Shown here in pieces: positions 14,519-21,838 of a stretch of DNA of 26,600 nt. The stretch is from a virus. Location of the stretch: IMG/VR virus record IMGVR_UViG_3300025914_000042, positions 1-26,600 of that record. One strand, given 5' to 3'. A program made the position numbers and the translations under genes. How positions within the stretch are numbered: position 1 is the stretch's first letter; each line of letters starts with the position of its first letter. Below the pieces are notes generated by a model. That model was given only the letters and a program-made list of their open reading frames with translations. It did not search any database and was not told where the DNA came from.

Positions 14519-15165
14519 ACGGTCATAATTTTATCACCATGAACAAAAGCCCCTGTATAATCTGTCTCCTGGCCCCATAGATCGCTTTTACCTGGCCGTT
14601 GATAGGCGACCATTGGATTAACCAGAAAAGCATTAGACAGCTCCAGGATGTTATTAGACAACCAGCAGTCGTACATCTCAAAGGAGTGGATTGGATATGC
14701 GTCAACAATCCTTTGAGCTACCTTGCGTGTATAGGCTATACAATGCGTCGTCCAGGCCCGCCGGATCCTCCAAAGGTGTTTTGTCCAGCTGCATGGTTCT
14801 GGCGGGTTCACATCAATCCCGTGGACCATGGCCGTGATGTTTGCTCCCAGGTATAGAATGTCCCAATCTTTCGGAAGCGCCCCTAAAGCCGCCGGCAGGT
14901 GTCCCAGATCGCGGAATAAAGCATCATCCTCCAGTGCCAGCAGCGTCTCCTTCCCTGTAGCCAGAAAGCTCTTTAACATGGCATACTGGCTCAGGCAAAA
15001 GGATTTGAAGGGTTGATCAGCTGGTAAGGAGGCGAACCGCTCAACTCCTTCCATCTTCACCCGGGATAATTCCCCCTGCGCCTGTACCCAACGATCCGGC
15101 CTACTGTCCTGATTCAGGCAGTATTTCACCTCGAAGAAGTCCCAAACGTTTTTGCTGTTGCTCAT
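14515..15165 (-). CDS. GT25-like (LPS biosynthesis type) glycosyltransferase
   Basis: 216 residues. VKYCLNQDSRPDRWVQAQGEL (13-33) matches the GT25 opening (I.LD...RR......), followed by the acceptor helix SQYAMLKSFLATGKE and the donor-site LALEDDALF with EDDA at 79-82. A further conserved pattern, TTHCIAYTRKVAQRIVDAYP, and a late DCWL follow. GT25 enzymes add galactose or related sugars to LPS or proteins. ATG 15165 overlaps the upstream gene by 65 bases, which is long, but the family alignment begins near residue 1. It is first in the cassette behind a small unknown gene, so it may make the first transfer. That order of action is inference. Confidence 0.85.
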   Translation of the reverse strand: MSNSKNVWDFFEVKYCLNQDSRPDRWVQAQGELSRVKMEGVERFASLPADQPFKSFCLSQYAMLKSFLATGKETLLALEDDALFRDLGHLPAALGALPKDWDILYLGANITAMVHGIDVNPPEPCSWTKHLWRIRRAWTTHCIAYTRKVAQRIVDAYPIHSFEMYDCWLSNNILELSNAFLVNPMVAYQRPGKSDLWGQETDYTGAFVHGDKIMTV

Positions 15166-15460
15166 ACTGTAATAATTTGGCTATCCCCAATAGTTCGTCT
15201 GTTGATACAAGGTCCTTATGCGCTAAGTATTGTGTTTTCACATGATCTATGAATCCTTTCAAATTGTCCAATATGACTATCGGCCCAGGCTCTCCGTCAC
15301 TCCATATCCAGTATACTTTGTATTGATGCGGGATAAAGACGACGGTTGACCGCTGACATTTCAATCCGAAGGGTTGCCGGTCCTTAATGGCCCGCTCGAT
15401 AGCTTCGATCGTCTTTTCATCGCTGCCGACAACCGACGAAAGATGGACGCGGATGTTCAT
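15101..15460 (-). CDS. Protein of unknown function downstream of capsid gene
   Basis: 119 residues if begun at ATG 15460 (MNIRVHLSSVVGSDEK). A TTG at 15517 would add 19 residues lying on top of a strong terminator hairpin, so I prefer 15460. It has an alpha/beta pattern: an acidic/basic helix KTIEAIERAIKDRQPFGLK, two strands (STVVFIPHQYKVYWIWSDG, GPIVILDN) and a C-terminal Gln-rich helix (KLLQYEQQQKRLGLL). No family recognised. It follows three or four terminator-like hairpins, so it may be expressed much less than the capsid gene, or translated from read-through. Confidence 0.68.
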   Translation of the reverse strand: MNIRVHLSSVVGSDEKTIEAIERAIKDRQPFGLKCQRSTVVFIPHQYKVYWIWSDGEPGPIVILDNLKGFIDHVKTQYLAHKDLVSTDELLGIAKLLQYEQQQKRLGLLRGEILPESGQ

Positions 15461-15465
15461 AAATG

Positions 15466-15507
15466 AAAAAGACCGGTCATCAATTCGTGGTTGACTTCCG
15501 GCCTTTT
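15466..15507 (-). terminator. Intrinsic terminator just before the 15460 gene
   Basis: On the coding strand AAAAGGCCGG (15507-15498) pairs with CCGGTCTTTT (15476-15467), one G-U pair, and an inner GTCA/TGAC continues the stem. Five T residues end at 15466. The opposite strand also ends in four T, so it may work in both directions. Confidence 0.7.
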
Positions 15508-15521
15508 GGCTTATCAATAAA

Positions 15522-15550
15522 CCGTTTGCGTCCCACGAAAGCGTAAACGG
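15522..15550 (-). terminator. Terminator-like hairpin
   Basis: CCGTTT and GC (15550-15541, with a 2-base bulge) pair with GCAAACGG (15529-15522). It is followed on the coding strand by TTTATTG, a weak T-rich tail. Confidence 0.4.
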
Positions 15551-15561
15551 CTGTCATTCTC

Positions 15562-15596
15562 AAAAATGGAGTAAAGGGGTAGAAACCCCCTCACTC
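15562..15596 (-). terminator. Intrinsic terminator downstream of the capsid gene
   Basis: The coding-strand RNA GAGTGAGGGG pairs with CCCCTTTACTC in an 11-bp stem (15596-15586 with 15579-15569) that uses two G-U pairs; these become A-C mismatches on the other strand, so it suits minus-strand transcription. A run of five T (15566-15562) follows two bases after the stem. Confidence 0.75.
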
Positions 15597-15609
15597 GTAA
15601 TATGTAAGT
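15591..15609 (+). repeat. TCACTCGTAATATGTAAGT repeat, inverted partner of 7902
   Basis: Differs from the copy at 7902-7919 only by one extra A and lies in the opposite orientation. It overlaps the 5' arm of the terminator at 15562-15596. Confidence 0.55.
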
Positions 15610-15635
15610 GTCGTCACTGCGACTAAAAGTTGTTG

Positions 15636-15654
15636 CCCGCTATGCGCCAGCGGG
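15636..15654 (-). terminator. Hairpin right after the capsid stop codon
   Basis: CCCGCT (15654-15649 on the coding strand) pairs with AGCGGG (15641-15636) around a 7-base loop, starting about 7 bases after the capsid stop. TTTT follows 7 bases later. It could protect the capsid mRNA end as well as terminate. Confidence 0.45.
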
Positions 15655-15660
15655 GAGCGT

Positions 15661-16851
15661 TTACGCGTAGATGAAAGCGTCGGGACGAAGAATACCCAGG
15701 CCCACACGAGCCTCAACGCGGGCCGTAATAAGGTTCTGGCGCACGTTCGTTCCATCCTGTTCGAAGAACTCGACAGCCAGGCCTTCAGTCTGAATAATGG
15801 CAGCCTTTGTGAAGTCGCCGATCAGCGTTTTACCTGTCGCGATGTTGTTCTGTGCGATCAGCGGGATGCCGCAGAAATACACAGTACCATCGGCAGAGAT
15901 GGTGATGCCGCCAGGAACGTCATAATCGTTCGGCTTGGTCTTCAGGATGGTCGCCCAGTTCTTGGCCGTGGTTACAATGGCATTCGCGTAATAGTCGGTA
16001 GACATCAGCTGCGCGATCCAGTCAATGTATTTCTCCGCCAATACTGTTGACGTAGTTGTGCCATCACCGAGGGCGCCTGCGGTCAGCAGGTCAAAGAATT
16101 TCTGGCTCTCCTGGCGTTTGTAGTCCTCAACCAACTCATTGGCCACGAAGTTTTGCAAGAAAGGAAGATCCTGCATCATCTGCTTTGCGATCAAAGCGAA
16201 ACCGGCGAGGTATTCTGCATTAACTGTTACTTCCTGCAGATCATAGTCAACCTGCTGCTTGGTTGTGCCATGGGATGTCTGAAAGTCGATAGAACCCTCA
16301 CCTGCCGGTATAGGCTGGCGGTAGAACTTCCATACGCCGGTGGTGCTATTGATTACCGGGAGCAGGTCCCGGACATTGATCTTTCTGCGTCCCCTTACTG
16401 CCGGGATGAGATTGTACGTTGCCACCACGTTGCCGGTCAGGTTAGCGGCCGCAGTCATGGTACCAACCGCCTTCATTTCAACACGGGCAGGGGCGCCTTT
16501 CCGGGCGGTGCTTATCTCTTTAAAATGCTCTTCAAATGCTTCGGCAATAAGCTCTGCAGTTTTCTTTTCAGCAACGCTTTCACCGCCGGAGAACCGGCCA
16601 GCCTTTGCCTTAAAGGCCTTGACCTCTTTCTGGATTTCTTCAAGTGTCGCACCCTTCTTTGCCAGGTCCTCGTTGATGGTCTTTACCTCGTCTTCGATTT
16701 TCTGGTTGGCTTCTTTGGCCAGCTTTTCGGCCTCGGAAAACTTTGTATCGATTAGGGCTTTTTGCTCTATTATGGCTTTTTCGAAGGAGCCTTTTTGATC
16801 ATCGATCTTTTTTCCGACCGATTTGATTTCGTCAATTAATATGTCGCTCAT
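15661..16851 (-). CDS. Major capsid protein, HK97 fold
   Basis: 396 residues. Residues 1-~105 are highly charged coiled coil (KLAKEANQKIEDEVKTINED, LEEIQKEVKAFKAKAGRF), the delta or scaffolding domain that the prohead protease removes in HK97-like phages. The shell domain follows with NLIPAVRGRRKINVRDLLPV, TTGVWKFYRQP, VTVNAEYLAGFALIAKQMMQDLPFLQNFVANELVEDY (the long spine helix) and the closing VRQNLITARVEARVGLGILRPDAFIYA. These match phage capsid family landmarks. It overlaps the protease gene by ATGA (16848-16851), so the two are co-translated. A cluster of hairpins follows directly. Confidence 0.95.
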   Translation of the reverse strand: MSDILIDEIKSVGKKIDDQKGSFEKAIIEQKALIDTKFSEAEKLAKEANQKIEDEVKTINEDLAKKGATLEEIQKEVKAFKAKAGRFSGGESVAEKKTAELIAEAFEEHFKEISTARKGAPARVEMKAVGTMTAAANLTGNVVATYNLIPAVRGRRKINVRDLLPVINSTTGVWKFYRQPIPAGEGSIDFQTSHGTTKQQVDYDLQEVTVNAEYLAGFALIAKQMMQDLPFLQNFVANELVEDYKRQESQKFFDLLTAGALGDGTTTSTVLAEKYIDWIAQLMSTDYYANAIVTTAKNWATILKTKPNDYDVPGGITISADGTVYFCGIPLIAQNNIATGKTLIGDFTKAAIIQTEGLAVEFFEQDGTNVRQNLITARVEARVGLGILRPDAFIYA

Positions 16852-17795
16852 GATAATGATGCTTTGAGGTTAAGTAATTTGAGTGCGGCGAATACTTCGC
16901 CTTCATTCGCCTTACCCTTCTCGCTGGCAGCCGGCTCATTGATCTCATGAGTGATTGCGGTATCGTACAGGGAAACGATATGTTTAGCCGACAATAATTC
17001 AGCTTCAATGCTTTTGATACAGTCGTCTGATGCCCGTGTATTCCGAACAAAGCGCTCCATGTTCAGAATATGGGATTTCAGGTCGGTCATGGATTCATCC
17101 AGCGCCTTACGCCCCCACCGAAGATTACTCTTGGCATCTCCTATCCAGGAGGATTGCTGCTGAATAAAGTAATTCACCCATGTGTACAAGTCGGCATCAG
17201 GATCAAGGGAATCCGCCAGATCAAGCGCCTGGCGCACCAACTTCGAACCGCTGGAGATAATCATCTGCAGAAACGCCTGCTCCTGATCATTGAGGGTCTT
17301 AAGCTCCAATAGACCAGAGAAGGCCTTTACCACAGAGACAATGCCGGCCTTTGGGTTGGCGGGCATCTTAGTCAGCACAGATGTTTCGATGTGTTTAACT
17401 TCCAGCAGTTCACGCACCTTTTGACCCTTGATCTCAATGTGCTTCGATTTGACCGTTATGTAACCGAAAGATGCTTTTTTGATAATGCCCTCATCCATCA
17501 TGATCAGCGTATCATTACCCAGGGTATGAGTGCCCATCTTCGTCTCGGTGTAGGCATACTCTGCATCCTCTTTCACGCCAACTACTTTACCGGGAGCTTG
17601 CGTATCATCATGATTCACATACAGGCTAATTTCATCAATCCCCTCATCCCAACTCTTTTTAAACATGCCTTTACGGGATATGTCCTTTGTTCGGTCGATG
17701 TTATTGTAGGCTGCGTGAGCAATGACAGCGGTCCTACTTGACTTGTCTATGTCATTGACTTTGAGTGGAATTGATTTGTATTCGATTTGGGACAA
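16848..17795 (-). CDS. HK97-type prohead protease with C-terminal extension
   Basis: 315 residues. The S78 protease domain occupies ~1-155: NIDRTKDISRKGMFKKSW, catalytic His62 in LYVNHDD, Ser109 in KKASFGYITV, then LLEVKHIETSVLTKMPANPKAGI, the family's closing motif. The remaining ~150 residues (coiled, with YTWVNYFIQQQSSWIGDAKS) form an unusual C-terminal extension that may be a scaffold or targeting segment cleaved during maturation. The start is TTG 17795: an in-frame TAA lies 12 bases upstream and the next Met is residue 44 inside the domain. It is preceded by a 76-bp AT-rich gap and overlaps the capsid gene by ATGA. Confidence 0.92.
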   Translation of the reverse strand: MSQIEYKSIPLKVNDIDKSSRTAVIAHAAYNNIDRTKDISRKGMFKKSWDEGIDEISLYVNHDDTQAPGKVVGVKEDAEYAYTETKMGTHTLGNDTLIMMDEGIIKKASFGYITVKSKHIEIKGQKVRELLEVKHIETSVLTKMPANPKAGIVSVVKAFSGLLELKTLNDQEQAFLQMIISSGSKLVRQALDLADSLDPDADLYTWVNYFIQQQSSWIGDAKSNLRWGRKALDESMTDLKSHILNMERFVRNTRASDDCIKSIEAELLSAKHIVSLYDTAITHEINEPAASEKGKANEGEVFAALKLLNLKASLS

Positions 17796-17871
17796 TTCGA
17801 TGAATTATTCGTTCATCGAAATTAGATAGATAGATTTTATCTATGAGATACAAAATTATGATTGTTTTCAA
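17796..17871. other. AT-rich intergenic gap before the prohead protease
   Basis: 76 bp with three GATA repeats, a small palindrome TAGATAAAATCTA and, on the coding strand, TAATTTTG, which fits the Bacteroidota TAnnTTTG -7 element. No good -33 TTG lies at the right distance, so a promoter is only possible. Confidence 0.35.
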
Positions 17872-18678
17872 CTATGCCGCCTGATTGATGCCCATACGGG
17901 AAATGAGGTTGAGCGGCTGCGGCTGCTTTGGAATGAGGTTGCCATTTGCATCGCGCTTGGCAAAGTAACCCAACGTACACCGGCAATTACAAACCTCTTT
18001 GGCTGGCCCATTCGGGTCACCCGGGAACATGAGGCCGTTACTGAAAGGTTGATCTATATTTACTCGCTGACCATCTACGCCGGCATGGCTATGGCTTTTG
18101 CGGGTTCGGCTATCATCGATGGCAATCCACTGCTTTTCCATTTCCACGTCTTCCTCATCCGCAGCGGCCATTTGCGTGAAGTTGGTGGCCCTTGCTGATT
18201 CAGTGCGGACAATGAGCCGTGCCCGCCATTTCGGAAGCTCTGTATCTTCCAATTGCTTGATCGTCTTGTCCACGCCCCAGCCTTCGGTTAATGCCTGCTG
18301 CAGAACTTTTTCTACATAATCGATGGTCGTTTGGCTGATAGGCAGCACCACTTTTTCGAGCAAATATTTGTGGAAGTAAGCTATAACAGCGTTTATAAAC
18401 TCCTCATTGAACCCAAAGGCTTTTTTGTTGGGCTTGTACTTTTGGATAGCCAGCTTTGCGGCCGTGCGATACAGGTCTTCTATGATTGGCCCTATCTCAG
18501 TGTTAATGATGGAGCCGTGGATATTCCCCTGGGCGCCCTGAACGCCCTTTTCCCGTACAGCCTGAACCGCTGCGGCGACCTGCGACCGAATGGCGGCATA
18601 TACCTGCGGAACAAAGGCTTTGGCCAGCCGGCGCATGATGATCTCCTGGTTACGTATGTATTGCTCCCTGGTCTGCAT
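17872..18678 (-). CDS. Phage Mu F-like/SPP1 gp7-like minor head protein
   Basis: 268 residues from ATG 18678 (MQTREQYIRNQEIIMRRLAK); ATG 18720 would add 14 residues that read less naturally. N-terminal helices are followed by the Mu F core: ARLIVRTESARATNFTQMAA, then QWIAIDDSRTRKSHSHAGVDGQRV, then GLMFPGDPNGPAKEVCNCRC near the end. The order RTE.A, D.R.R.SH...DG, PGDP..P.E..NCRC is diagnostic. Such proteins bind the portal inside the procapsid and may be ejected with DNA. It directly follows the portal region, as usual. A few virion toxins are fused to this domain in other phages; no such fusion is seen here. Confidence 0.92.
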   Translation of the reverse strand: MQTREQYIRNQEIIMRRLAKAFVPQVYAAIRSQVAAAVQAVREKGVQGAQGNIHGSIINTEIGPIIEDLYRTAAKLAIQKYKPNKKAFGFNEEFINAVIAYFHKYLLEKVVLPISQTTIDYVEKVLQQALTEGWGVDKTIKQLEDTELPKWRARLIVRTESARATNFTQMAAADEEDVEMEKQWIAIDDSRTRKSHSHAGVDGQRVNIDQPFSNGLMFPGDPNGPAKEVCNCRCTLGYFAKRDANGNLIPKQPQPLNLISRMGINQAA

Positions 18679-18871
18679 ATTTCGCGAGTATTTCTTCGAA
18701 GGACATTCCGTTGGACTCATCTTGAGCTATCCTATTAGTCAGAGCAGCCCTGGCCAGGGTTTTTGCCCTCACGGTCATTGGGCAATCCCTTTTAATTCCC
18801 TTTTCCGGATCCGCCTTTTTGTGGATCGGATAACGACTGTCCAGGATTTGCTTGATTTGTTCCGGTGTCAT
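18650..18871 (-). CDS. Small overlapping ORF between portal and minor head protein
   Basis: 73 residues from ATG 18871 (MTPEQIKQILDSRYPIHKKAD). It overlaps the portal C-terminal tail by 80 bases and the minor head gene by 29. A later ATG 18778 (MTVRAKTLARAALTNRI) would give 41 residues with no portal overlap. The sequence is charged and helical and looks like protein (FEEILAKYADQG), and it bridges a gap of ~114 bp that would otherwise be empty. No family recognised. Confidence 0.5.
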   Translation of the reverse strand: MTPEQIKQILDSRYPIHKKADPEKGIKRDCPMTVRAKTLARAALTNRIAQDESNGMSFEEILAKYADQGAIHT

Positions 18872-20288
18872 TTGCAAATGAGTCTAAGGTGTCCGCCATC
18901 GAGGCGTCTTCCATGGTGATGAGATTGTTGGGTATCCAATGTTTATCCATCTCTGGGTCGCTGCTTTCTTCCTGGCCCATTTCCTTGCGTTTCTCGTTTG
19001 GCGTCAACCACCAGGCAGCGGCAAGCTGCGTGACTAATTGGCCCATTTCTGTTTGAAGTTCGGGCAACTGGGTAATGTCAATGTCGTGAGTATAGGTCTT
19101 ATCCAGGCCAAAGGCCGGCAGTAGCTTCAGGTTCATTTCATCCCGGAGGCTGGCGGCAGATGGGGCGATTAGGTTGTTGATAAAAGATTTCCCAGCTTGC
19201 TCAACATTGGCATAGGTGGTATCAGTTAGAAATATTTGCGGCGGAACACCGAATAGGTTACAAAGGCGCACGAAGCCGGCAGAACGAACTTGTACGGCTT
19301 CCATTTCCTGGCCTGTCTGACCCATTTGAACAAACCCCCATTCTCCTTCCAATGCAGTAATGGCCCCTTTTAGCGACCGATTGTTGATCTTCCGGTTGAT
19401 CATCTGGTCTATTTTGCTCTTTTGGTCAGGGGACATATTCCCCAACTGCTTATTGAACAATGCCCCTTTTGCTCCGTCATTCTGCTGCATGGCAACGCTG
19501 GCGTCAGTAGCGCTATCATCCTCTTCCAGCCACTTATTTCCAGGTTGTAGCGGGGATAATCCGCGCATATGAACACGCGTAACCCCATCAAAATTCGGAT
19601 TGGGGCTTTTCCAGTGGACCATATCGTCCTTACGGATAAAGTGCTCTCTTCCGCTGACAATAAAATTAAATCCAAGATTGCCCCATACATCTTGCGGGTC
19701 GGGAATGATCCTCACATATTGAGTAGGCAAGACATACATTTCCAACGGCGGGATGGCGTTGGCAACATCGTCATCCAATCCGGTAATGTCGCCTCGGTTC
19801 AGCCAGATAAATGTCTCCCCGGTCACCATCTTGAATACCTTTGCAAGTTCATAGAAAGCATCCTGTCCCTGCTTTTCATTTGGTCGGGCAAGCAATTCAC
19901 TGAGCCCATTTTCCACAATCTGCTCATCGTACGCCTTTTTCTGCAGGTCCACCAGTTGCTTCAGTTTGTACCCCCTTTGGCGGTAAAGCGCCTTCAATTG
20001 CCTATCTGCCTGCTTATCTTTGATTTTATATACATACCGTGGAATAGAACCAAACTTGCTTGCTGCCCGGGAGACGATAGTATAGACCGATCCATTGCCG
20101 GAAAAGGCATCTTTGACCCAGCGCTCGGCATTAGGATCAGGATAGATCGCAGGTCCGCCGATGAAAGTGCCGAATAATCCAGGATTATTATTGGCTGTCG
20201 ACGAGCCCCTGCCAAACATGGAGGTAATGAGGTTCCCGAACGCATTCGAGATATTTTGTAGCCTGGTGGGTGCTTTTGCTGTCGCCAT
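18792..20288 (-). CDS. Portal protein (HK97-like)
   Basis: 498 residues, the twelve-subunit ring through which DNA enters and leaves the head. Landmarks: AFSGNGSVYTIVSRAASKFGSIPRYVYK (wing start), FYELAKVFKMVTGETFIWLNRGDI, LPTQYVRIIPDPQDVWGNLGFNF, then DDMVHWKSPNPNFDG ... RGLSPLQPG, the stem helix region QVRSAGFVRLCNLFGVPPQIF and the crown WLTPNEKRKEMGQEESSDPEMD, all typical of HK97-like portals. The tail after residue ~460 is Gly/Asn/Ser-rich. It starts at ATG 20288 after a 59-bp gap with a candidate promoter (TATCTTTG) and a TAAATATGTAAGC element. Confidence 0.94.
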   Translation of the reverse strand: MATAKAPTRLQNISNAFGNLITSMFGRGSSTANNNPGLFGTFIGGPAIYPDPNAERWVKDAFSGNGSVYTIVSRAASKFGSIPRYVYKIKDKQADRQLKALYRQRGYKLKQLVDLQKKAYDEQIVENGLSELLARPNEKQGQDAFYELAKVFKMVTGETFIWLNRGDITGLDDDVANAIPPLEMYVLPTQYVRIIPDPQDVWGNLGFNFIVSGREHFIRKDDMVHWKSPNPNFDGVTRVHMRGLSPLQPGNKWLEEDDSATDASVAMQQNDGAKGALFNKQLGNMSPDQKSKIDQMINRKINNRSLKGAITALEGEWGFVQMGQTGQEMEAVQVRSAGFVRLCNLFGVPPQIFLTDTTYANVEQAGKSFINNLIAPSAASLRDEMNLKLLPAFGLDKTYTHDIDITQLPELQTEMGQLVTQLAAAWWLTPNEKRKEMGQEESSDPEMDKHWIPNNLITMEDASMADTLDSFANDTGTNQANPGQSLSDPQKGGSGKGN

Positions 20289-20316
20289 TTTGAAGTGGGT
20301 TATGGCGCAGCGACTG

Positions 20317-20338
20317 GCTTACATATTTACCAAAGATA
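20317..20338 (-). promoter_or_regulatory. Candidate promoter with TATCTTTG and AATATGTAAGC before portal
   Basis: TATCTTTG (20338-20331 on the coding strand) fits the Bacteroidota TAnnTTTG -7 element; an AAATATGTAAGC element (20328-20317) follows 2 bases later, 29 bp before the portal ATG. No convincing -33 TTG is present. Confidence 0.4.
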
Positions 20339-20347
20339 GAAAAATAA

Positions 20348-21838
20348 TTACATGGCCCCCCATGAGAATTTTGGAGCCAGTTCGAAGTATTCGCGCATCA
20401 TCCACATATCCATCATATCCGGCGACTGGCCGCCCAAGATAACCTTCATTTGTTCTTTAGGGATAATACAGAGCTTACCATCCATGTCCATCTTGTCTCG
20501 CTTGATGGCCTTGCGCTCATGAAAGAACCGCTGGCGGACCGTCATCTTGTTGTCGTACATCATATCACCAACACGCTCGGACACCAAATACCCGCCTTTT
20601 TTCACACGGTCGCCAGACTTGTAGTAACACTGTGTTTTGAGGTTCTTGTAGTTCTCGCCGTTCAATGCTGGGATGCCGTTCTTAAAACCGATTGCGCCTG
20701 GAATATACCCCTCAATAAATCCCCCTACTCCATCGTAGTCAAAAGCGATATGGTTATTGGGGACCCTGTGCTTAATAGCCATGTTCTTGATACCCTCTAC
20801 CACTTCAGGTCCATCGCTCTTTGGCATGATCAGTAGGTCTACCAGCTCAAATCCATTCCATGCGCCCGTTATAAACTTATCTGAGCCCTTCAAGGCTATG
20901 TCCGCTGTGATGTAGCGCGGCTCCTGTTCGACCTCGTAAAGGTTCTCAAAGACGCCTCTTAGCTCGGCGTAGGGATAAATATCGTTGTCGGATATTACTG
21001 TCTTCCAGTTGCCATCAAAAAGCGCCGCCTTCGTGGCATCGTCCTGGGCCAGTAGGTTGGCCAGATATTGGGGGTTGGTTCCGAGTAGTTCTTTGTTGTC
21101 GTAGATCGTGCCCGTGATGAATGTAACAGATTTCACGAATATCTCTGGTTTCAGCCCAGAAGCAGCCACTATCTTTTCAAGGAAATACCAGGCCTTTTCA
21201 ATGACCTCTTGCGGAGTATCGCCCCAAATGTACTTATCACCATCCATGGTCATATATCTTATAACGCCATCTCGTTCCGCAATCGGGAAGCCGGTGTCTT
21301 GATCTATCCACCATGCAATGAACTCTGCCAGCCAACTTTCAGGATCTGGGTTACAGGAAGCTCGTATGTAAGGATTGATGCCGCAGGTCGAACGGTTCCT
21401 TGACAGCAGGTAAAAAAACATCTTCTTGCTGAAGTGGGTCAACTCATCAAAGGCGATATATGGGATTTGAGAACCTTGCCAATCCAATACGTTCTTTTCA
21501 TATTCGAGATGCGAAAATTTGAGCTTAGCCCCTTTTGGAAATTCCCATTCTAAAAAGCTCTCCTTGGGTTTGCCACCCGCAAAAGGGTAAAGCCCCATGC
21601 TAGTATCCCAGAGTCCGCCTTCGCTTCTAATCTGCGGACTCGTTCGACGAAACACAACACCACCCCATTTCTTATTCCTGATATGACGCAAAAATTCCAG
21701 CAAGAGAATAAACGTCTTGCCGAGGCCGGCAGCGCCCCCCAAAATTGCTATGTCGGCGGATGTGGCAGCCGCCTTAAGTTGGAATCCCGGCTGTGGCTGG
21801 AAAATCCTCCTATCCTTTGGTTTCGATATCGCGGCCAT
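20348..21838 (-). CDS. Terminase large subunit
   Basis: 496 residues; the ATP-driven DNA-packaging motor with a nuclease that cuts concatemers. The Walker A motif is GGAAGLGKT at 34-42, Walker B is YIAFDE at 127-132, and the coupling motif region follows in YLLSRNRSTCGINPYIRASCNPDP. In the C-terminal half, ADIALKGSDKFITGAWNG, HIAFDYDGVGGFIEGY and the late acidic segment LELAPKFSW-like end give the RNase H-fold nuclease. It overlaps the small subunit by 29 bases. ATG 21838 is chosen because MAAISKPKDRRIFQPQPGFQ leads directly into the ATPase. It precedes the portal, as normal. Confidence 0.94.
   Translation of the reverse strand: MAAISKPKDRRIFQPQPGFQLKAAATSADIAILGGAAGLGKTFILLLEFLRHIRNKKWGGVVFRRTSPQIRSEGGLWDTSMGLYPFAGGKPKESFLEWEFPKGAKLKFSHLEYEKNVLDWQGSQIPYIAFDELTHFSKKMFFYLLSRNRSTCGINPYIRASCNPDPESWLAEFIAWWIDQDTGFPIAERDGVIRYMTMDGDKYIWGDTPQEVIEKAWYFLEKIVAASGLKPEIFVKSVTFITGTIYDNKELLGTNPQYLANLLAQDDATKAALFDGNWKTVISDNDIYPYAELRGVFENLYEVEQEPRYITADIALKGSDKFITGAWNGFELVDLLIMPKSDGPEVVEGIKNMAIKHRVPNNHIAFDYDGVGGFIEGYIPGAIGFKNGIPALNGENYKNLKTQCYYKSGDRVKKGGYLVSERVGDMMYDNKMTVRQRFFHERKAIKRDKMDMDGKLCIIPKEQMKVILGGQSPDMMDMWMMREYFELAPKFSWGAM

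Noticed and set aside
16153-16798. Long plus-strand ORFs opposite the capsid gene (up to 200 codons)
   Set aside because: They are shadows of the capsid reading frame with no recognisable protein features. The same holds for all other plus-strand ORFs here.
17872-18678. Toxin domain fused to the Mu F-like minor head protein
   Set aside because: The protein ends shortly after the NCRC motif; no additional domain is present.
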